Source of the DNA: Anaerolineae bacterium | GTDB lineage: Bacteria > Chloroflexota > Anaerolineae > Aggregatilineales > Phototrophicaceae | Assembly: GCA_016789005.1 (NCBI GenBank) | Contig: JAEURA010000054.1 | Location: 1-43,143, forward strand | Reading direction: 5' to 3' | Length of the DNA: 43,143 bases | In this document: piece after piece, positions 33,722 through 42,256 of the stretch | Layout of the letters: every line of letters begins with the position of its first letter | Position numbering within the stretch: the first letter of the stretch is position 1 | Notes under the pieces: model-generated | Seen by the model: the letters and a program-made list of their open reading frames with translations, nothing else | Databases searched by the model: none | What the model was told of the DNA's origin: nothing | Made by a program: the position numbers and the translations under genes

Positions 33722-33824
33722 GCGTGTCTGAATATCCGTTCTTGTCCCTCAAGTAGTTGGGTTCTTCTCCCCTCTCCCCGCTTGCGTGGGGGGGCGGAAG
33801 CGAGGGGTTCATTTTCAGATACGC
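33722..33824. repeat. TIR-bounded miniature element sharing its ends with the 23.1 kb element
   Basis: GCGTGTCTGAATAT (33722-33735) and the reverse complement of 33811-33824 (GCGTATCTGAAAAT) match at 12 of 14 positions and agree with the TIR consensus of the 23108 element (GAGCGTRTYTGAWAAT). The interior holds an imperfect CCCCTCTCCCC hairpin. It closes the right side of the low-GC patch, about 75 bases before the amylase gene. Confidence 0.55.
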
Positions 33825-33901
33825 CCAGCCTTTTCCGCCGGCGTCCGCTGCGGTATCGTTCTAGCTGCTGTGCCGACCCCTAGATCACAGGACGAAAACC
33901 G

Positions 33902-35773
33902 ATGCCGCAGCTCCCCGATTGGCTCTTCGGCGTTCATCACGATGGCTCTGAATGCTACGTCTCCAACCCCCTGCCCGCCTTCGGCGAACAGGTCACCATC
34001 CGCCTGCGCACGCCCCTGAACGCGCCGCTGCGCCGGGTCTGGCTGCGCTACACCCCTGACGGAGAAGGGCGCTACAACGAGATGAAGCCGGTGCGCACCA
34101 CCCGCGCCGCCACCTGGTGGGAGACCCCCCTGTCGATCACCATGCCGGCGAATCCTTATCATTTCAAGCTCCTCACCGATGATGCCGCCTATTACGTCAA
34201 CAGCCTGGGCGCGCAGGCGTCCGAGCCGCTCAGCCTGTTCGACTTCACCCTGCTGGCAGACTATCAGGCGCCGCTGTGGGTGCTGGACAGCGTCTTCTAT
34301 CACATCTTTGTGGACCGCTTTTACAACGGCGCCCCTGACAATGACGTACCGCCCGGAGCCTGGAGCATGGACGGCTTCACTACCCAGCGCCGCGCCTGGG
34401 ATCAGCCGCCGCTGCCCTGGAGCGAAGGCGGTAATCTCGATTTCTACGGCGGCGATCTGCCGGGAATCGCCCAGAAGCTCGACTATCTGCGTGACCTGGG
34501 CGTCAACACCGTCGCCCTCACACCGATCTTCACCGCCCGCACCAACCACCGCTACGACACAATAGACTTCGACCATGTTGATCCGTTCGTCGGCGGCGAT
34601 TCGGCGCTGGCGGCGCTGCGCGAGGCGCTGGATCGGCACAGCATGCATATCGCCCTCGATGTTGTCGTCAACCACCTGGGCGCGTCGCATCCCTGGTTCA
34701 CCACCGCGCAGCGCGACCCGAAAGCGCCCACCGCCGACTACTTCACGTTCTACGAACACCCGCACCGCTACGCCACCTGGCTGGGCATCAACAGCCTGGT
34801 CAAGCTGAATTTCAACAGCGAAGGGCTGCGCGATGCCCTCTACCGCGCCCCAGAGTCGATCCTGCGCCGCTGGCTGCGACCGCCCTACCGCATCGATTCC
34901 TGGCGGATGGACGTGTTTCATATGATGGCACGGCAGGGGCGCACCCGGCTGGAACACACCATCGGGCGGGGCATCCGCGCGGCGGTCAAGGCGGATAACC
35001 CGCAGCTCTACCTCTATGGCGAACACTCCTTCGACGGCACAACGCACCTGCAGGGCGATGAAGTCGATGCGACCATGAATTACGAAGGCTTTAGCATCCC
35101 CCTGCGGCGCTGGCTGACCGGCTTCATGGGTCCCGAATGGCAGGTCGCCGAAAACGACCCGGAGCGCATGCCCGCCGAAGCGGTGGTCGAACAGTGGCGG
35201 TCGCACCTGGCGGCGATCCCCTGGGTGATCGCCCGTCAGCAGTACCACATGCTCAGCAGCCACGACATGATGCGCTTTCTGCGCGCCGTCAACGAGGATA
35301 AGGCGCTGCTGCGTCTGGCGGCGGCGCTGATGATGACCTACCCCGGCGTGCCGGCGGTCTATTATGGGGACGAGATCGGCATGACCGGCGGATCAGACCC
35401 CGACAACCGCCGCCCGTTCGAATGGGATCAGAACCGGTGGGATCACGACCTGCGCACTTACTTCCAGGCGCTAATCCGCCTGCGGCGCACCGCCCCGGCG
35501 CTGGTTCACGGCGGCATTCAATTTCTCTGTGCTGAAGGCGGCTTGATCGTCTTCCAGCGCCAATCGCTCGAACAGCAGGTGATCGTCATCGGCTGGCGCG
35601 GACCGGGGCGGCTGGAAGGGCGGGCGATCCCGGTTCACCATGCCGGACTCGCCGATGGCGACCGCCTGCGCGATCTGGTCACCGGCGAAGGGTTCACCGT
35701 CGCCGATGGCGCGCTGATCCTGCACGACCGCATGCCAGGCGCTGCCCTGCTGCTGGAAACCACCCGACTCTGA
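33902..35773 (+). CDS. GH13 alpha-amylase family protein (neopullulanase/cyclomaltodextrinase-like)
   Basis: A 623-residue intracellular alpha-glucan hydrolase; no signal peptide. An N-terminal beta-sandwich (1-115) precedes the TIM barrel starting at VFYHIFVDRFYNG. Conserved regions: DVVVNH (253-258), nucleophile D337 in YRIDSWRMD, acid/base E374 in LYGEHSFD, and H454-D455 in LSSHDMMRF, where the usual N is S. YYGDEIGMTGGSDPDNRRPF is typical of cyclomaltodextrinase/neopullulanase. A C-terminal beta domain ends at 623. The start has an AGGA site nine bases upstream. It likely degrades maltooligosaccharides, cyclodextrin or storage glycogen. It stands alone. Confidence 0.9.
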   Translation: MPQLPDWLFGVHHDGSECYVSNPLPAFGEQVTIRLRTPLNAPLRRVWLRYTPDGEGRYNEMKPVRTTRAATWWETPLSITMPANPYHFKLLTDDAAYYVNSLGAQASEPLSLFDFTLLADYQAPLWVLDSVFYHIFVDRFYNGAPDNDVPPGAWSMDGFTTQRRAWDQPPLPWSEGGNLDFYGGDLPGIAQKLDYLRDLGVNTVALTPIFTARTNHRYDTIDFDHVDPFVGGDSALAALREALDRHSMHIALDVVVNHLGASHPWFTTAQRDPKAPTADYFTFYEHPHRYATWLGINSLVKLNFNSEGLRDALYRAPESILRRWLRPPYRIDSWRMDVFHMMARQGRTRLEHTIGRGIRAAVKADNPQLYLYGEHSFDGTTHLQGDEVDATMNYEGFSIPLRRWLTGFMGPEWQVAENDPERMPAEAVVEQWRSHLAAIPWVIARQQYHMLSSHDMMRFLRAVNEDKALLRLAAALMMTYPGVPAVYYGDEIGMTGGSDPDNRRPFEWDQNRWDHDLRTYFQALIRLRRTAPALVHGGIQFLCAEGGLIVFQRQSLEQQVIVIGWRGPGRLEGRAIPVHHAGLADGDRLRDLVTGEGFTVADGALILHDRMPGAALLLETTRL

Positions 35774-35783
35774 TACCATTCCG

Positions 35784-35821
35784 GGGGGCATCCGGGGAAT
35801 CTCCCCTTCCCGGATGCCCCC
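35784..35821 (+). terminator. Strong 13-bp hairpin after the amylase gene
   Basis: GGGGGCATCCGGG (35784-35796) pairs perfectly with CCCGGATGCCCCC (35809-35821) over a 12-base loop, 11 bases after the stop. There is no U-tract, so it is either a factor-assisted terminator or an mRNA-stabilising hairpin. The following 70 bases are unusually C-rich on this strand. Confidence 0.55.
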
Positions 35822-35955
35822 AAAGGCGTCCCCCAACTTTTCCCCACCCCCAATCCCCCCCATTCTCCCCCCTCTCCACGGGGTGACTTCCCCCCCTTGC
35901 CGGGCGTACAGTGTGGTCATAACGAACGAGCGCACTGAATGACAAGGGGATCAAG

Positions 35956-36777
35956 ATGAACGCCAAGCTGAATATCGACAACGCGACCTACAAGCTGAAT
36001 GAATGCCACCGCCATGATGCGATGCGCGCCGCCGAACACCACAGAATCGCCCGGATCGCTCGCGAGTACGCACATGAAGATGATGAACGGCTCAGCCGCC
36101 GCGCGGCGCTGGTCCACCTCCTGCGCAGCCTGTTCAGCAGCGGACAGCACAATGGGCAGCCCCGCCGCCAACATCGGACGCTCCACCGCGTCCTGCACAT
36201 GGGGGGTGTCGGTCTGGCGCTGGCGCTGATGCTGATGACGGCGGTTCCGAGTTTTGCCCAGGAAGGTGCAGACCCTATGGCGATGATCGACAATAGCGCG
36301 ACCGAAGCCTATTCGCCGGCGCTGGTGGATTACCGCGTGGGAATTTACTACCAGGAGCAGGGGGATCACAACCGGGCGGTGGAGGAATTCAGCAGCGCCA
36401 TCGCGGTGCTCCCCGATTTCGCCTACGCTTTTTCAGCGCGCGGCGACAGCTACACTGCGCTGGGCGACTATGCCGGCGCCATCGCCGACTACAGCGTTGC
36501 GCTGAGCTACTACCCCGATTTCGTCAGCGTCCTGTACATGCGCGGATGCGCCTACGTCGCGGCGGGCGAGACCCTCCTGGCGATGGCGGACTTCCAGAAT
36601 GCCATGACCCAGATGCCCGGCTACGCGGAACCCTTCCTGGGCGCGGCGGACCTGTACTATGCGATGGGCGATATGGCAACTGCGCTGAACTTCTACCAGG
36701 CATACGTCGAGCGCTCTGGCGACGCCTCTAACACACTGGTGCTGGCGCGGATCGTCGAACTGCAGGCAGTGGTGTAG
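35956..36777 (+). CDS. Membrane-anchored TPR-repeat protein
   Basis: A 273-residue protein. Residues 1-80 are charged and His/Arg-rich and probably cytosolic. One helix at 82-99 (VGLALALMLMTAVPSFAQ) looks like a signal anchor ending in a cleavage-like AQ. Residues 118-255 hold about four tetratricopeptide repeats (GIYYQEQGDHNRAVEEFSSA, SYTALGDYAGAIADYSVAL). TPRs build protein scaffolds, here on the outer side. AAGGGG precedes the ATG. Partners are unknown. A bidirectional terminator follows. Confidence 0.78.
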   Translation: MNAKLNIDNATYKLNECHRHDAMRAAEHHRIARIAREYAHEDDERLSRRAALVHLLRSLFSSGQHNGQPRRQHRTLHRVLHMGGVGLALALMLMTAVPSFAQEGADPMAMIDNSATEAYSPALVDYRVGIYYQEQGDHNRAVEEFSSAIAVLPDFAYAFSARGDSYTALGDYAGAIADYSVALSYYPDFVSVLYMRGCAYVAAGETLLAMADFQNAMTQMPGYAEPFLGAADLYYAMGDMATALNFYQAYVERSGDASNTLVLARIVELQAVV

Positions 36778-36865
36778 CCTTGACAAGACCCATTCAAAGC
36801 GCCCGACGCTTCAGACGGAGGTTTTGCGGAGGATGAATGCTTCAAAGAATGATGGGGGTCAGATC

Positions 36866-36906
36866 AAAAAGGAGGGCGGGGTGAATGACACTCCGCCCTC
36901 CTTTTT
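36866..36906. terminator. Bidirectional rho-independent terminator
   Basis: AAAAAGGAGGGCGG (36866-36879) pairs with CCGCCCTCCTTTTT (36893-36906). Both flanks are A/T runs, so it can stop transcription from the TPR gene (+) and from glsB (-). Confidence 0.92.
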
Positions 36907-36917
36907 CATGTCGTGCT

Positions 36918-37226
36918 TCAGCGCCCCAGAAGCCGCGCAGCATAGACGACGATCACGCCGCCCACCACGCCAGAGAGGATAGAACCGATCAGCCCGACGC
37001 TCGACCAGCCGATCAGCCCGAAGAGGATGCCGCCGACAACGCCGCCGACCAGCCCCAGCAGGATGTTGCCGAGCGCGCCATAACCCTGCCCGCGCACCAG
37101 TTTGCCCGCCGCCCAGCCGATCACCGCCCAGACCGCCAGCGCGATCAGCAGATCGATGACGCTGCCCATGATGCTGAACAGGAAGATCGCGCCCAGCACG
37201 ATCAGAATGATCAGGACGATTCCCAT
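36918..37226 (-). CDS. GlsB/YeaQ/YmgE family stress-response membrane protein
   Basis: A 102-residue inner-membrane protein with Gly-rich helices: AVWAVIGWAAGKLVRG, then GNILLGLVGGVVGGILFGLIG and VVGGVIVVYAARLLGR. This is the transglycosylase-associated (GlsB) family signature. An extra N-terminal helix (VLIILIVLGAIFLFSIMG) makes it slightly longer than the usual 80-85 residues. Function is tied to envelope or general stress but the mechanism is unknown. A good promoter lies upstream at 37250-37277. Confidence 0.88.
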   Translation of the reverse strand: MGIVLIILIVLGAIFLFSIMGSVIDLLIALAVWAVIGWAAGKLVRGQGYGALGNILLGLVGGVVGGILFGLIGWSSVGLIGSILSGVVGGVIVVYAARLLGR

Positions 37227-37249
37227 CGTTGTACTCGCTTTCTCATCTC

Positions 37250-37277
37250 ATCATACGAGTCGTTATACGCTGTTAAA
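37250..37277 (-). promoter_or_regulatory. Putative promoter of the glsB-like gene
   Basis: On the minus strand TTTAAC (37277-37272) and TATGAT (37255-37250) are separated by 16 bases and lie about 24 bases before the ATG. Confidence 0.45.
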
Positions 37278-37324
37278 TACGCAGGGGGTGGGTGTTTTGT
37301 TGCAGACAGAGTCCGCCGCCGGTA

Positions 37325-38320
37325 TCAGCGCCGCGCCGCCAGCCCGGCGATCAGCAGGTCGAGCGCCAGTTCGATGCTGATCTGCCCGGTTTTGATCTGA
37401 AAGTCGTATTCGCCGATCTGGCGGTAGACTTCTTCCAGGTCCGCCAGGTCGAACGCCCGCGACTGCCGCGCCAGCTTGTCTGCCACGAACTTCTTCTGCC
37501 CGATCGCTTCCGCCAGCGTATTGGATCCGCCGCCGCCGGCGAAATGTTCCTTGGTCAGCAGCAGCAGGCGGAACTGCCGCGCCACCATGCCGTACATGCC
37601 GAAGGGGTCTTCGTCCTGCTGTTCCAGCAGCTTGTGCAGCAGCTGCGACGCCTGGCGGGTGCGCCCTTCCGCCAGCGCATCGACCATCGCGAACATGCTC
37701 GCTTCAGAAACATAGGGGGTCAGCAGCGCCACGTCCGATTCGGTGATGGCGCGCCCGTCGACATACGCCGCCAGTTTGATCAGCTCGTTGTCGGCGCGGC
37801 GCGGGTCGCCGGGGGTGACGCTGGCGAGCGCGGCGGCAGCTTGCGGCTCGATCACCGTGTTGTAGACCTGCTTCGCCCGGCGGATGATCCAGTCGGTGCT
37901 GTCATCCGGCACGGCGAAGAAGCGTACGCTGCCGATGGGCTGTGCAGCACTGAGCTTGAGAATCTTGTGCGATTCGCTCAGCGCCGAACGTTCGACGAAG
38001 AGCAGGCGGGCATAGTCGGGCAGCCCCGGCAGCTCGTTTTCCAGGAGTTCGACGGCTTTCTTGCCGGTCTCGCCCGCGCCCTTGCGGGCGATCCACCCCA
38101 GCATCCCGCGCACCACCACCACCCGCCGCGCCGCCAGGAACGGATAGGCGGACGCCGCCGCAATCACCTCGCCGGCGCTGGCGGTCATGCCGTCGAGGTC
38201 GGTGGTGTTCAGGTCACCGTTCGGTTCGCGCCGCCAGGGACCGATCAGCGCTTCGACCGCTTCGTCGATGCGCAGATCGTCGTCTCCATGAAACACGTAG
38301 AGGAGTGCCTCGTTTGCCAT
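37325..38320 (-). CDS. holA: DNA polymerase III subunit delta
   Basis: A 331-residue clamp-loader subunit that opens the beta clamp during replication. Family features: YVFHGDDDLRIDEAVEAL at the N-terminus, FLAARRVVVVRG, LPDYARLLFVE, ADNELIKLAAYVDGRAITESDVALL at the domain-II/III junction, and the C-terminal collar with LEEVYRQIGEYDFQIKTGQISIELALDLLI. As usual for delta subunits it lacks a working P-loop. The gene follows the DUF6391 gene by ten bases and is probably co-transcribed with it. Confidence 0.93.
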   Translation of the reverse strand: MANEALLYVFHGDDDLRIDEAVEALIGPWRREPNGDLNTTDLDGMTASAGEVIAAASAYPFLAARRVVVVRGMLGWIARKGAGETGKKAVELLENELPGLPDYARLLFVERSALSESHKILKLSAAQPIGSVRFFAVPDDSTDWIIRRAKQVYNTVIEPQAAAALASVTPGDPRRADNELIKLAAYVDGRAITESDVALLTPYVSEASMFAMVDALAEGRTRQASQLLHKLLEQQDEDPFGMYGMVARQFRLLLLTKEHFAGGGGSNTLAEAIGQKKFVADKLARQSRAFDLADLEEVYRQIGEYDFQIKTGQISIELALDLLIAGLAARR

Positions 38321-38330
38321 GATCGCCGGT

Positions 38331-38894
38331 TCAGCCGCCGCTGGTTTCGACGCGGTGAATGGTCAGCGGCGCGCCGCCGAAGGGCAGCCGCGCCTCGCGC
38401 CGGGTGATGCTGACGATCTCCAGATCGCCAGGGTCTCCCTCGGTGGTCATCGTCCGCTGAATCTCCATGCCCAGCGAAGGAGCAAAAAGCAGCATGATCA
38501 CCACCAGCACGAACACCGTCGGCAGTCGATCCCACAAGCTGCGGCGCGATGCGCCGGTCATGCCCAGCAACGCAGCGCTGCTCACCATCAATCCGGTGGT
38601 CACCAAGTTCGTGCCGCAGTTCGGATGCACCGCCAGATCGTGTTCGCCGCGGCGCATGCGCCGCAGCGCGTCGCGGACAGCCGCTTCGATCTGCTCGGTC
38701 CGCGCCTCGCCCATCAGGATGAATCCGTGCGAATCGCTGCGCCCCGCCATACGCAGGTGCGCCACACGCCCGCTCAGAATATGAATTGTGGCGTGTTCCA
38801 ACCCGTGATTCCGCCGTGTCCGCCGGACGTAAGGCACACTGAGCACTGGCTGCATCGCATTCGCCAGACGTTCCACAGTCATGTGTTTACCCAT
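38331..38894 (-). CDS. DUF6391 domain protein
   Basis: A 187-residue protein with the conserved RRNHGLEHATIHIL motif (about 27-40), HPNCGTNLVTTG (about 92-103) and two hydrophobic helices (about 103-118 and 126-144). The repeated His/Cys/Glu pattern suggests a metal site at the membrane face, but the function of DUF6391 is unknown. It overlaps nothing and precedes holA by ten bases. A second in-frame ATG at 38882 is possible; neither has a strong ribosome site. Confidence 0.82.
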   Translation of the reverse strand: MGKHMTVERLANAMQPVLSVPYVRRTRRNHGLEHATIHILSGRVAHLRMAGRSDSHGFILMGEARTEQIEAAVRDALRRMRRGEHDLAVHPNCGTNLVTTGLMVSSAALLGMTGASRRSLWDRLPTVFVLVVIMLLFAPSLGMEIQRTMTTEGDPGDLEIVSITRREARLPFGGAPLTIHRVETSGG

Positions 38895-39019
38895 CTTTTT
38901 GCCGACGTTCGTCGCCTGAATTGTCTGTGAAGTCTACCATTCGCGCACAGTTCCACAAATTTAAGCTAAAATGTAATTCAGGAACAGATGTGACCTATCG
39001 CACACAAAAGGGAGTTATG

Positions 39020-40381
39020 ATGCGTCGTCTGCTTTGGTTCAGCCTCCTGGTAGGGTTACTGTTGGTTGTCATGCCGGCTGCTGCTCAAACCACCAGCACA
39101 GCGGCTCAGGTTCCGGCAGCCGCTGAAATCTCGGTCGGCGATGAGGTGGAGGGCACGCTGACAGAGGCAGCGCCGTCGGCGGAATATGCGCTTCAGGGCG
39201 CAGGCGGCATGCTCATCAATATCAGCCTGATCTCCGAAGATTTCGACTCCTATCTGTCGGTCAAGGACGACGAGGGCAACATCGTCGCTTTCAACGATGA
39301 CAGCAATGGTGAACGCAATTCGCGCATCGTCGGGCTGTCGGTCCCTGAAGGCGTGGTCTACACCATCGTCGCCGAAAGCTACGGGCAGTACATCGGCAGC
39401 GCCGCCCAAACCGGCGACTACACCCTGTCCGTTTCAGAAGCGCAGGTCCTGCGCATCGAATACACCCAGACCACCGAAGGGGAGCTGACTTCCGACGCCC
39501 TCTCGCTGGATTACATCTTCACCGGCAGCAGCGGCGACACAGTCGTCATCAATCAGCATTCGGACGACTTCGACTCGTATCTGCGCCTGCTCGACGCCAG
39601 CGGTGCAGAACTGTCTTCGAACGATGACAGCGGCGGCTCGCTGGATTCGCAGATCGGTCCCTTCCCGCTGCCCTCTACCGGCAGCTACACCATTCGCGCC
39701 AGCAGCCTGAGCGGTGAAGCCACCGGCGACTTCACCCTGTCGCTGAATCGCATCGAGAGCCAGGCGATTGCCTATGGCGACTCGGTAGAGGTCGAATTCA
39801 CCGACAAAGCCCGCGAGCAGTATTTCACCTTCAGCGGGGCGTACGGCGACATCGTGACGATTACCGCCGACAGCAACCGCGCCGTCGACACCAACCTGAC
39901 GCTGAATGACCCCTATAACAGCCAGGTCATGTTTGATGAGGATGGCGGTTCTGGCTCCGACCCGGAGATTGACGGTGCGTCGCTGTTCGCCGACGGTACG
40001 TTCACCATCATCCTGCGCGCGGTGGACAGCGCCAACGGCACTGTCGTCGTGACGCTCGACCGCGTGCCGCCCCAGAGTCTTGACGAGGGGTCGCAGATCG
40101 CCAGTTTCAGCAGTTCACGCACGCAGATTCCGATGTCCTTCACCGGCGTCGCGGGTGAAACGGTGCGTCTGACGCTGAGCAGCCCGGACGGCGCTGTCTC
40201 CAGCTCGCTCAACCTTGATGTCCGCCAGGATGGCACATCCATCGCCTATGCCAACGCCAATACGCTCAGCGCCATCACCGTTGAATTCACCGTCCCGAAC
40301 GACGGCGATGTCAATCTGGTGATCAGCGAATACAGCTACACCAACTTCGAGTTCGAGGTCACCCTCGAGCGCGTCGGCTAG
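39020..40381 (+). CDS. Secreted protein made of pre-peptidase C-terminal (PPC)-like repeats
   Basis: A 453-residue exported protein. The signal peptide is 1-23 (LLWFSLLVGLLLVVMPAAAQ). The rest is about four beta-sandwich repeats of 95-105 residues, each with a VGDEVEGTL-like start, DFDSYLSVKDDEGN core and a G-x-YTI/V-V closing strand (for example SGDTVVINQHSDDFDSYLRL, and YTIRASSLSGEATGDFTL). PPC domains normally sit behind secreted proteases, but no catalytic domain is present. It may bind polymers or act as a surface scaffold. Of two adjacent ATGs the second (39020) is better spaced from AGGGAG. A TAAAAT hexamer lies at 38967-38972. Confidence 0.83.
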   Translation: MRRLLWFSLLVGLLLVVMPAAAQTTSTAAQVPAAAEISVGDEVEGTLTEAAPSAEYALQGAGGMLINISLISEDFDSYLSVKDDEGNIVAFNDDSNGERNSRIVGLSVPEGVVYTIVAESYGQYIGSAAQTGDYTLSVSEAQVLRIEYTQTTEGELTSDALSLDYIFTGSSGDTVVINQHSDDFDSYLRLLDASGAELSSNDDSGGSLDSQIGPFPLPSTGSYTIRASSLSGEATGDFTLSLNRIESQAIAYGDSVEVEFTDKAREQYFTFSGAYGDIVTITADSNRAVDTNLTLNDPYNSQVMFDEDGGSGSDPEIDGASLFADGTFTIILRAVDSANGTVVVTLDRVPPQSLDEGSQIASFSSSRTQIPMSFTGVAGETVRLTLSSPDGAVSSSLNLDVRQDGTSIAYANANTLSAITVEFTVPNDGDVNLVISEYSYTNFEFEVTLERVG

Positions 40382-40400
40382 AGCAGTTCTGCAAGCGCAT

Positions 40401-40480
40401 CTGTCCTCACCCCTCACTCCCCTCTCCATTTTTTTCATGGAGAGGGGAAGCTAAGCGAAGCGCAGCAGGGGTGAGGACAG
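40401..40480. repeat. Long two-tier inverted repeat between convergent genes
   Basis: CTGTCCTCACCCCT (40401-40414) pairs exactly with AGGGGTGAGGACAG (40467-40480). Inside, CCCCTCTCCAT (40419-40429) pairs exactly with ATGGAGAGGGG (40437-40447) over a seven-base loop. One arm has an extra 19 bases. It lies between the PPC and nitroreductase stops and may terminate both. Its inner core matches the hairpin of the 15.9 kb element. Confidence 0.6.
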
Positions 40481-40485
40481 CCTCC

Positions 40486-41160
40486 TCACACCACTTTCAT
40501 CACCTCGTCCAGAGGCTTTTTGGAGATCGCCGGGACCTGCGCCCCTTCCGCCGGATACCCAACCGGGATCACGACCATAGCGCGCTCGTTCGCCGGGCGT
40601 TCCAGAATTTCGCTCAGAAACGCCATCGGGTTCGGCGTGTGAGTCAGCGTCGCCAGCCCGGCATGATGTAGCGCGCACAGCAGGAATCCCACCGCGATCC
40701 CGACCGATTCGGTCACGTAGTAGTGTTTCACCCGCTCTTCTGCGCCCTCTGCGCCGCGCTTCACCCCATAGGTCTGCGCAAACACGACGATCAGCAGCGG
40801 CGCCTGCTCCAGATGCGGCTTATGCCAGTCGGTCCCCAGCGGCTCCAGCGCCTGCAGCCATTCTGCGCTCATCCGGCGCTCGTAGCTTTCGCGCTCCTCA
40901 GCTTCGGCGGCAGCACGTATCCGGCGCTTGATCTCCGGGTTGCGCACCACCACGAAGGTCCAGGGCTGCTGATTCGCCCCGGAAGGCGCGGCGGCGGCGG
41001 CGCGGATGGCGTTTTCGACCAGTTCCAGCGGCACATCGTCTGGCGAAAAATCGCGCACCGAGCGGCGCGTCCGCATGATCTGCCAGAAGGCACGCGAGCG
41101 GGCGATTTGCGCATCAGGCGGCAGGCGTTCAAAATCAAGGGGGATGGTTTGAGCAGTCAT
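40486..41160 (-). CDS. Nitroreductase family FMN protein (iodotyrosine-deiodinase-like branch)
   Basis: A 224-residue flavoprotein. FMN-binding signatures are TRRSVRDFS at the N-terminus, APSGANQQPWTFVVV and the C-terminal VVIPVGYPAEGAQVP. The segment RESYERRMSAEWLQALEP after the FMN region resembles the lid of iodotyrosine deiodinase-like members, so reductive dehalogenation is conceivable; general nitro- or quinone reduction is equally possible. ATG 41160 is chosen because AGGAGACGGAAAG precedes it. It is divergent from the secreted esterase gene. Confidence 0.87.
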   Translation of the reverse strand: MTAQTIPLDFERLPPDAQIARSRAFWQIMRTRRSVRDFSPDDVPLELVENAIRAAAAAPSGANQQPWTFVVVRNPEIKRRIRAAAEAEERESYERRMSAEWLQALEPLGTDWHKPHLEQAPLLIVVFAQTYGVKRGAEGAEERVKHYYVTESVGIAVGFLLCALHHAGLATLTHTPNPMAFLSEILERPANERAMVVIPVGYPAEGAQVPAISKKPLDEVMKVV

Positions 41161-41211
41161 CGACTTTCCGTCTCCTGGTGGCAGGTCGAACGCAGCGCAA
41201 GCAGGCATGAA

Positions 41212-42147
41212 ATGATCTCGAAGAAACAGACGTTATACAAGCGCTTCATCCTCGCCATCCTCCTGCTGTCGGCGCTGATCGGCGCGCCGGCGCGGGCGCA
41301 GACCAGCAGCAGCGCCGGCACGCTCGTCTATGACGGTCTGACGCGCGAGTTCCTCGTCTACGTTCCCCCAACCGTGAGCACGCCCGCGCCGTTGGTGATC
41401 GCCCTGCACGGCGGCGGCGGCACTGCCGATGGCTTCCGCGCTGAGACGGATTTCGACAGTGTGGCGGACGCCAACGGCTTCATCGTCGTCTATCCGCAGG
41501 GGATGAACCGCGAATGGAACGAACGACGGGGCAGCGGCATGACCGTCCGCCGCAGCAGCGCCGACGATGTCGGCTTCATCGGCGCGCTGATCGACTACCT
41601 GAGCGCGATCTATCCGGTCGATCCGGCAAGGATCTATGCGATGGGCATCTCTAACGGCGGCTTCATGGCGCTGCGGCTGGCGTGCGACATCGGCGAGCGC
41701 CTCGCCGGAATCGGCGTGATCGCCGCGCAGTTCACCGAGGATATGCGCGCAGAGTGCGCGCCCGGCAAACCGCTGCGCGCGGCGTTCATCAACGGCACAG
41801 ACGACCCGATCATCCCGTATGACGGCGGGGCAGTCGAAGTCGGCGGGCAGTATCGTGGGGAGGTGCTGCCGACGGAAGCGTCGGTCGCCTTCTGGCTGAC
41901 CGCCAACGCCTGCCCACCAGAGCCGAGCGGCAGCGAACACATCGACCCCCGCCCGCTGGATCACACCTCGATCACGCTCACCCGCTACGAGGACTGCGCC
42001 CCCGGCGGGGCGGTTCGGCTTTATCGGGTCGAGGGCGGAGGGCACGCTCTGCCCGGCGGGAGCCAGTACCTCCCGCGCGCCGTGATCGGCGAGGTCAGCA
42101 GTGAGATTCACGCGCCGACGGAACTCTGGGGGTTCTGGACGGGATGA
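41212..42147 (+). CDS. Secreted alpha/beta-hydrolase esterase (PHB depolymerase/feruloyl esterase-like, LpqC type)
   Basis: A 311-residue exported esterase. The signal peptide (FILAILLLSALIGAPARAQ) covers residues 12-30. Catalytic triad candidates are S147 in MGISNGGFM, D198 in GTDDPIIPYDG and H278 in EGGGHALPGG. The oxyanion region is ALHGGGGTADGF. This pattern matches polyhydroxybutyrate depolymerase/acetyl-xylan and feruloyl esterase family 1. ATG 41212 gives a clean signal peptide; longer in-frame starts run through the divergent nitroreductase. The substrate is not determined. Confidence 0.87.
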   Translation: MISKKQTLYKRFILAILLLSALIGAPARAQTSSSAGTLVYDGLTREFLVYVPPTVSTPAPLVIALHGGGGTADGFRAETDFDSVADANGFIVVYPQGMNREWNERRGSGMTVRRSSADDVGFIGALIDYLSAIYPVDPARIYAMGISNGGFMALRLACDIGERLAGIGVIAAQFTEDMRAECAPGKPLRAAFINGTDDPIIPYDGGAVEVGGQYRGEVLPTEASVAFWLTANACPPEPSGSEHIDPRPLDHTSITLTRYEDCAPGGAVRLYRVEGGGHALPGGSQYLPRAVIGEVSSEIHAPTELWGFWTG

Positions 42148-42176
42148 AAACAGACCAGGCAGGCTCATAATTGACC

Positions 42177-42205
42177 TTGAATGATCCTCAAAGAGCCATT
42201 ATAGT
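42177..42205 (+). promoter_or_regulatory. Putative sigma-70-type promoter of the GNAT gene
   Basis: TTGAAT (42177-42182) and TATAGT (42200-42205) are separated by exactly 17 bases and lie 52 bases before the ATG at 42257. It is the best promoter match seen in the window. Confidence 0.6.
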
Positions 42206-42256
42206 CCATAAAAGAGCCTGTCTACAGTGTTATCGATGCTAATTGGAGTTTTTCTG

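Noticed and set aside
33815..35263. 482-codon minus-strand frame opposite the GH13 gene
   Set aside because: Antisense shadow; all GH13 catalytic motifs are on the plus strand.
35823..35895. C-rich tract considered as a CRISPR-like or tandem repeat
   Set aside because: The C-runs are irregular, with no fixed unit or spacer; only a half-site of the CCCCTCTCCA hairpin core is recognisable.
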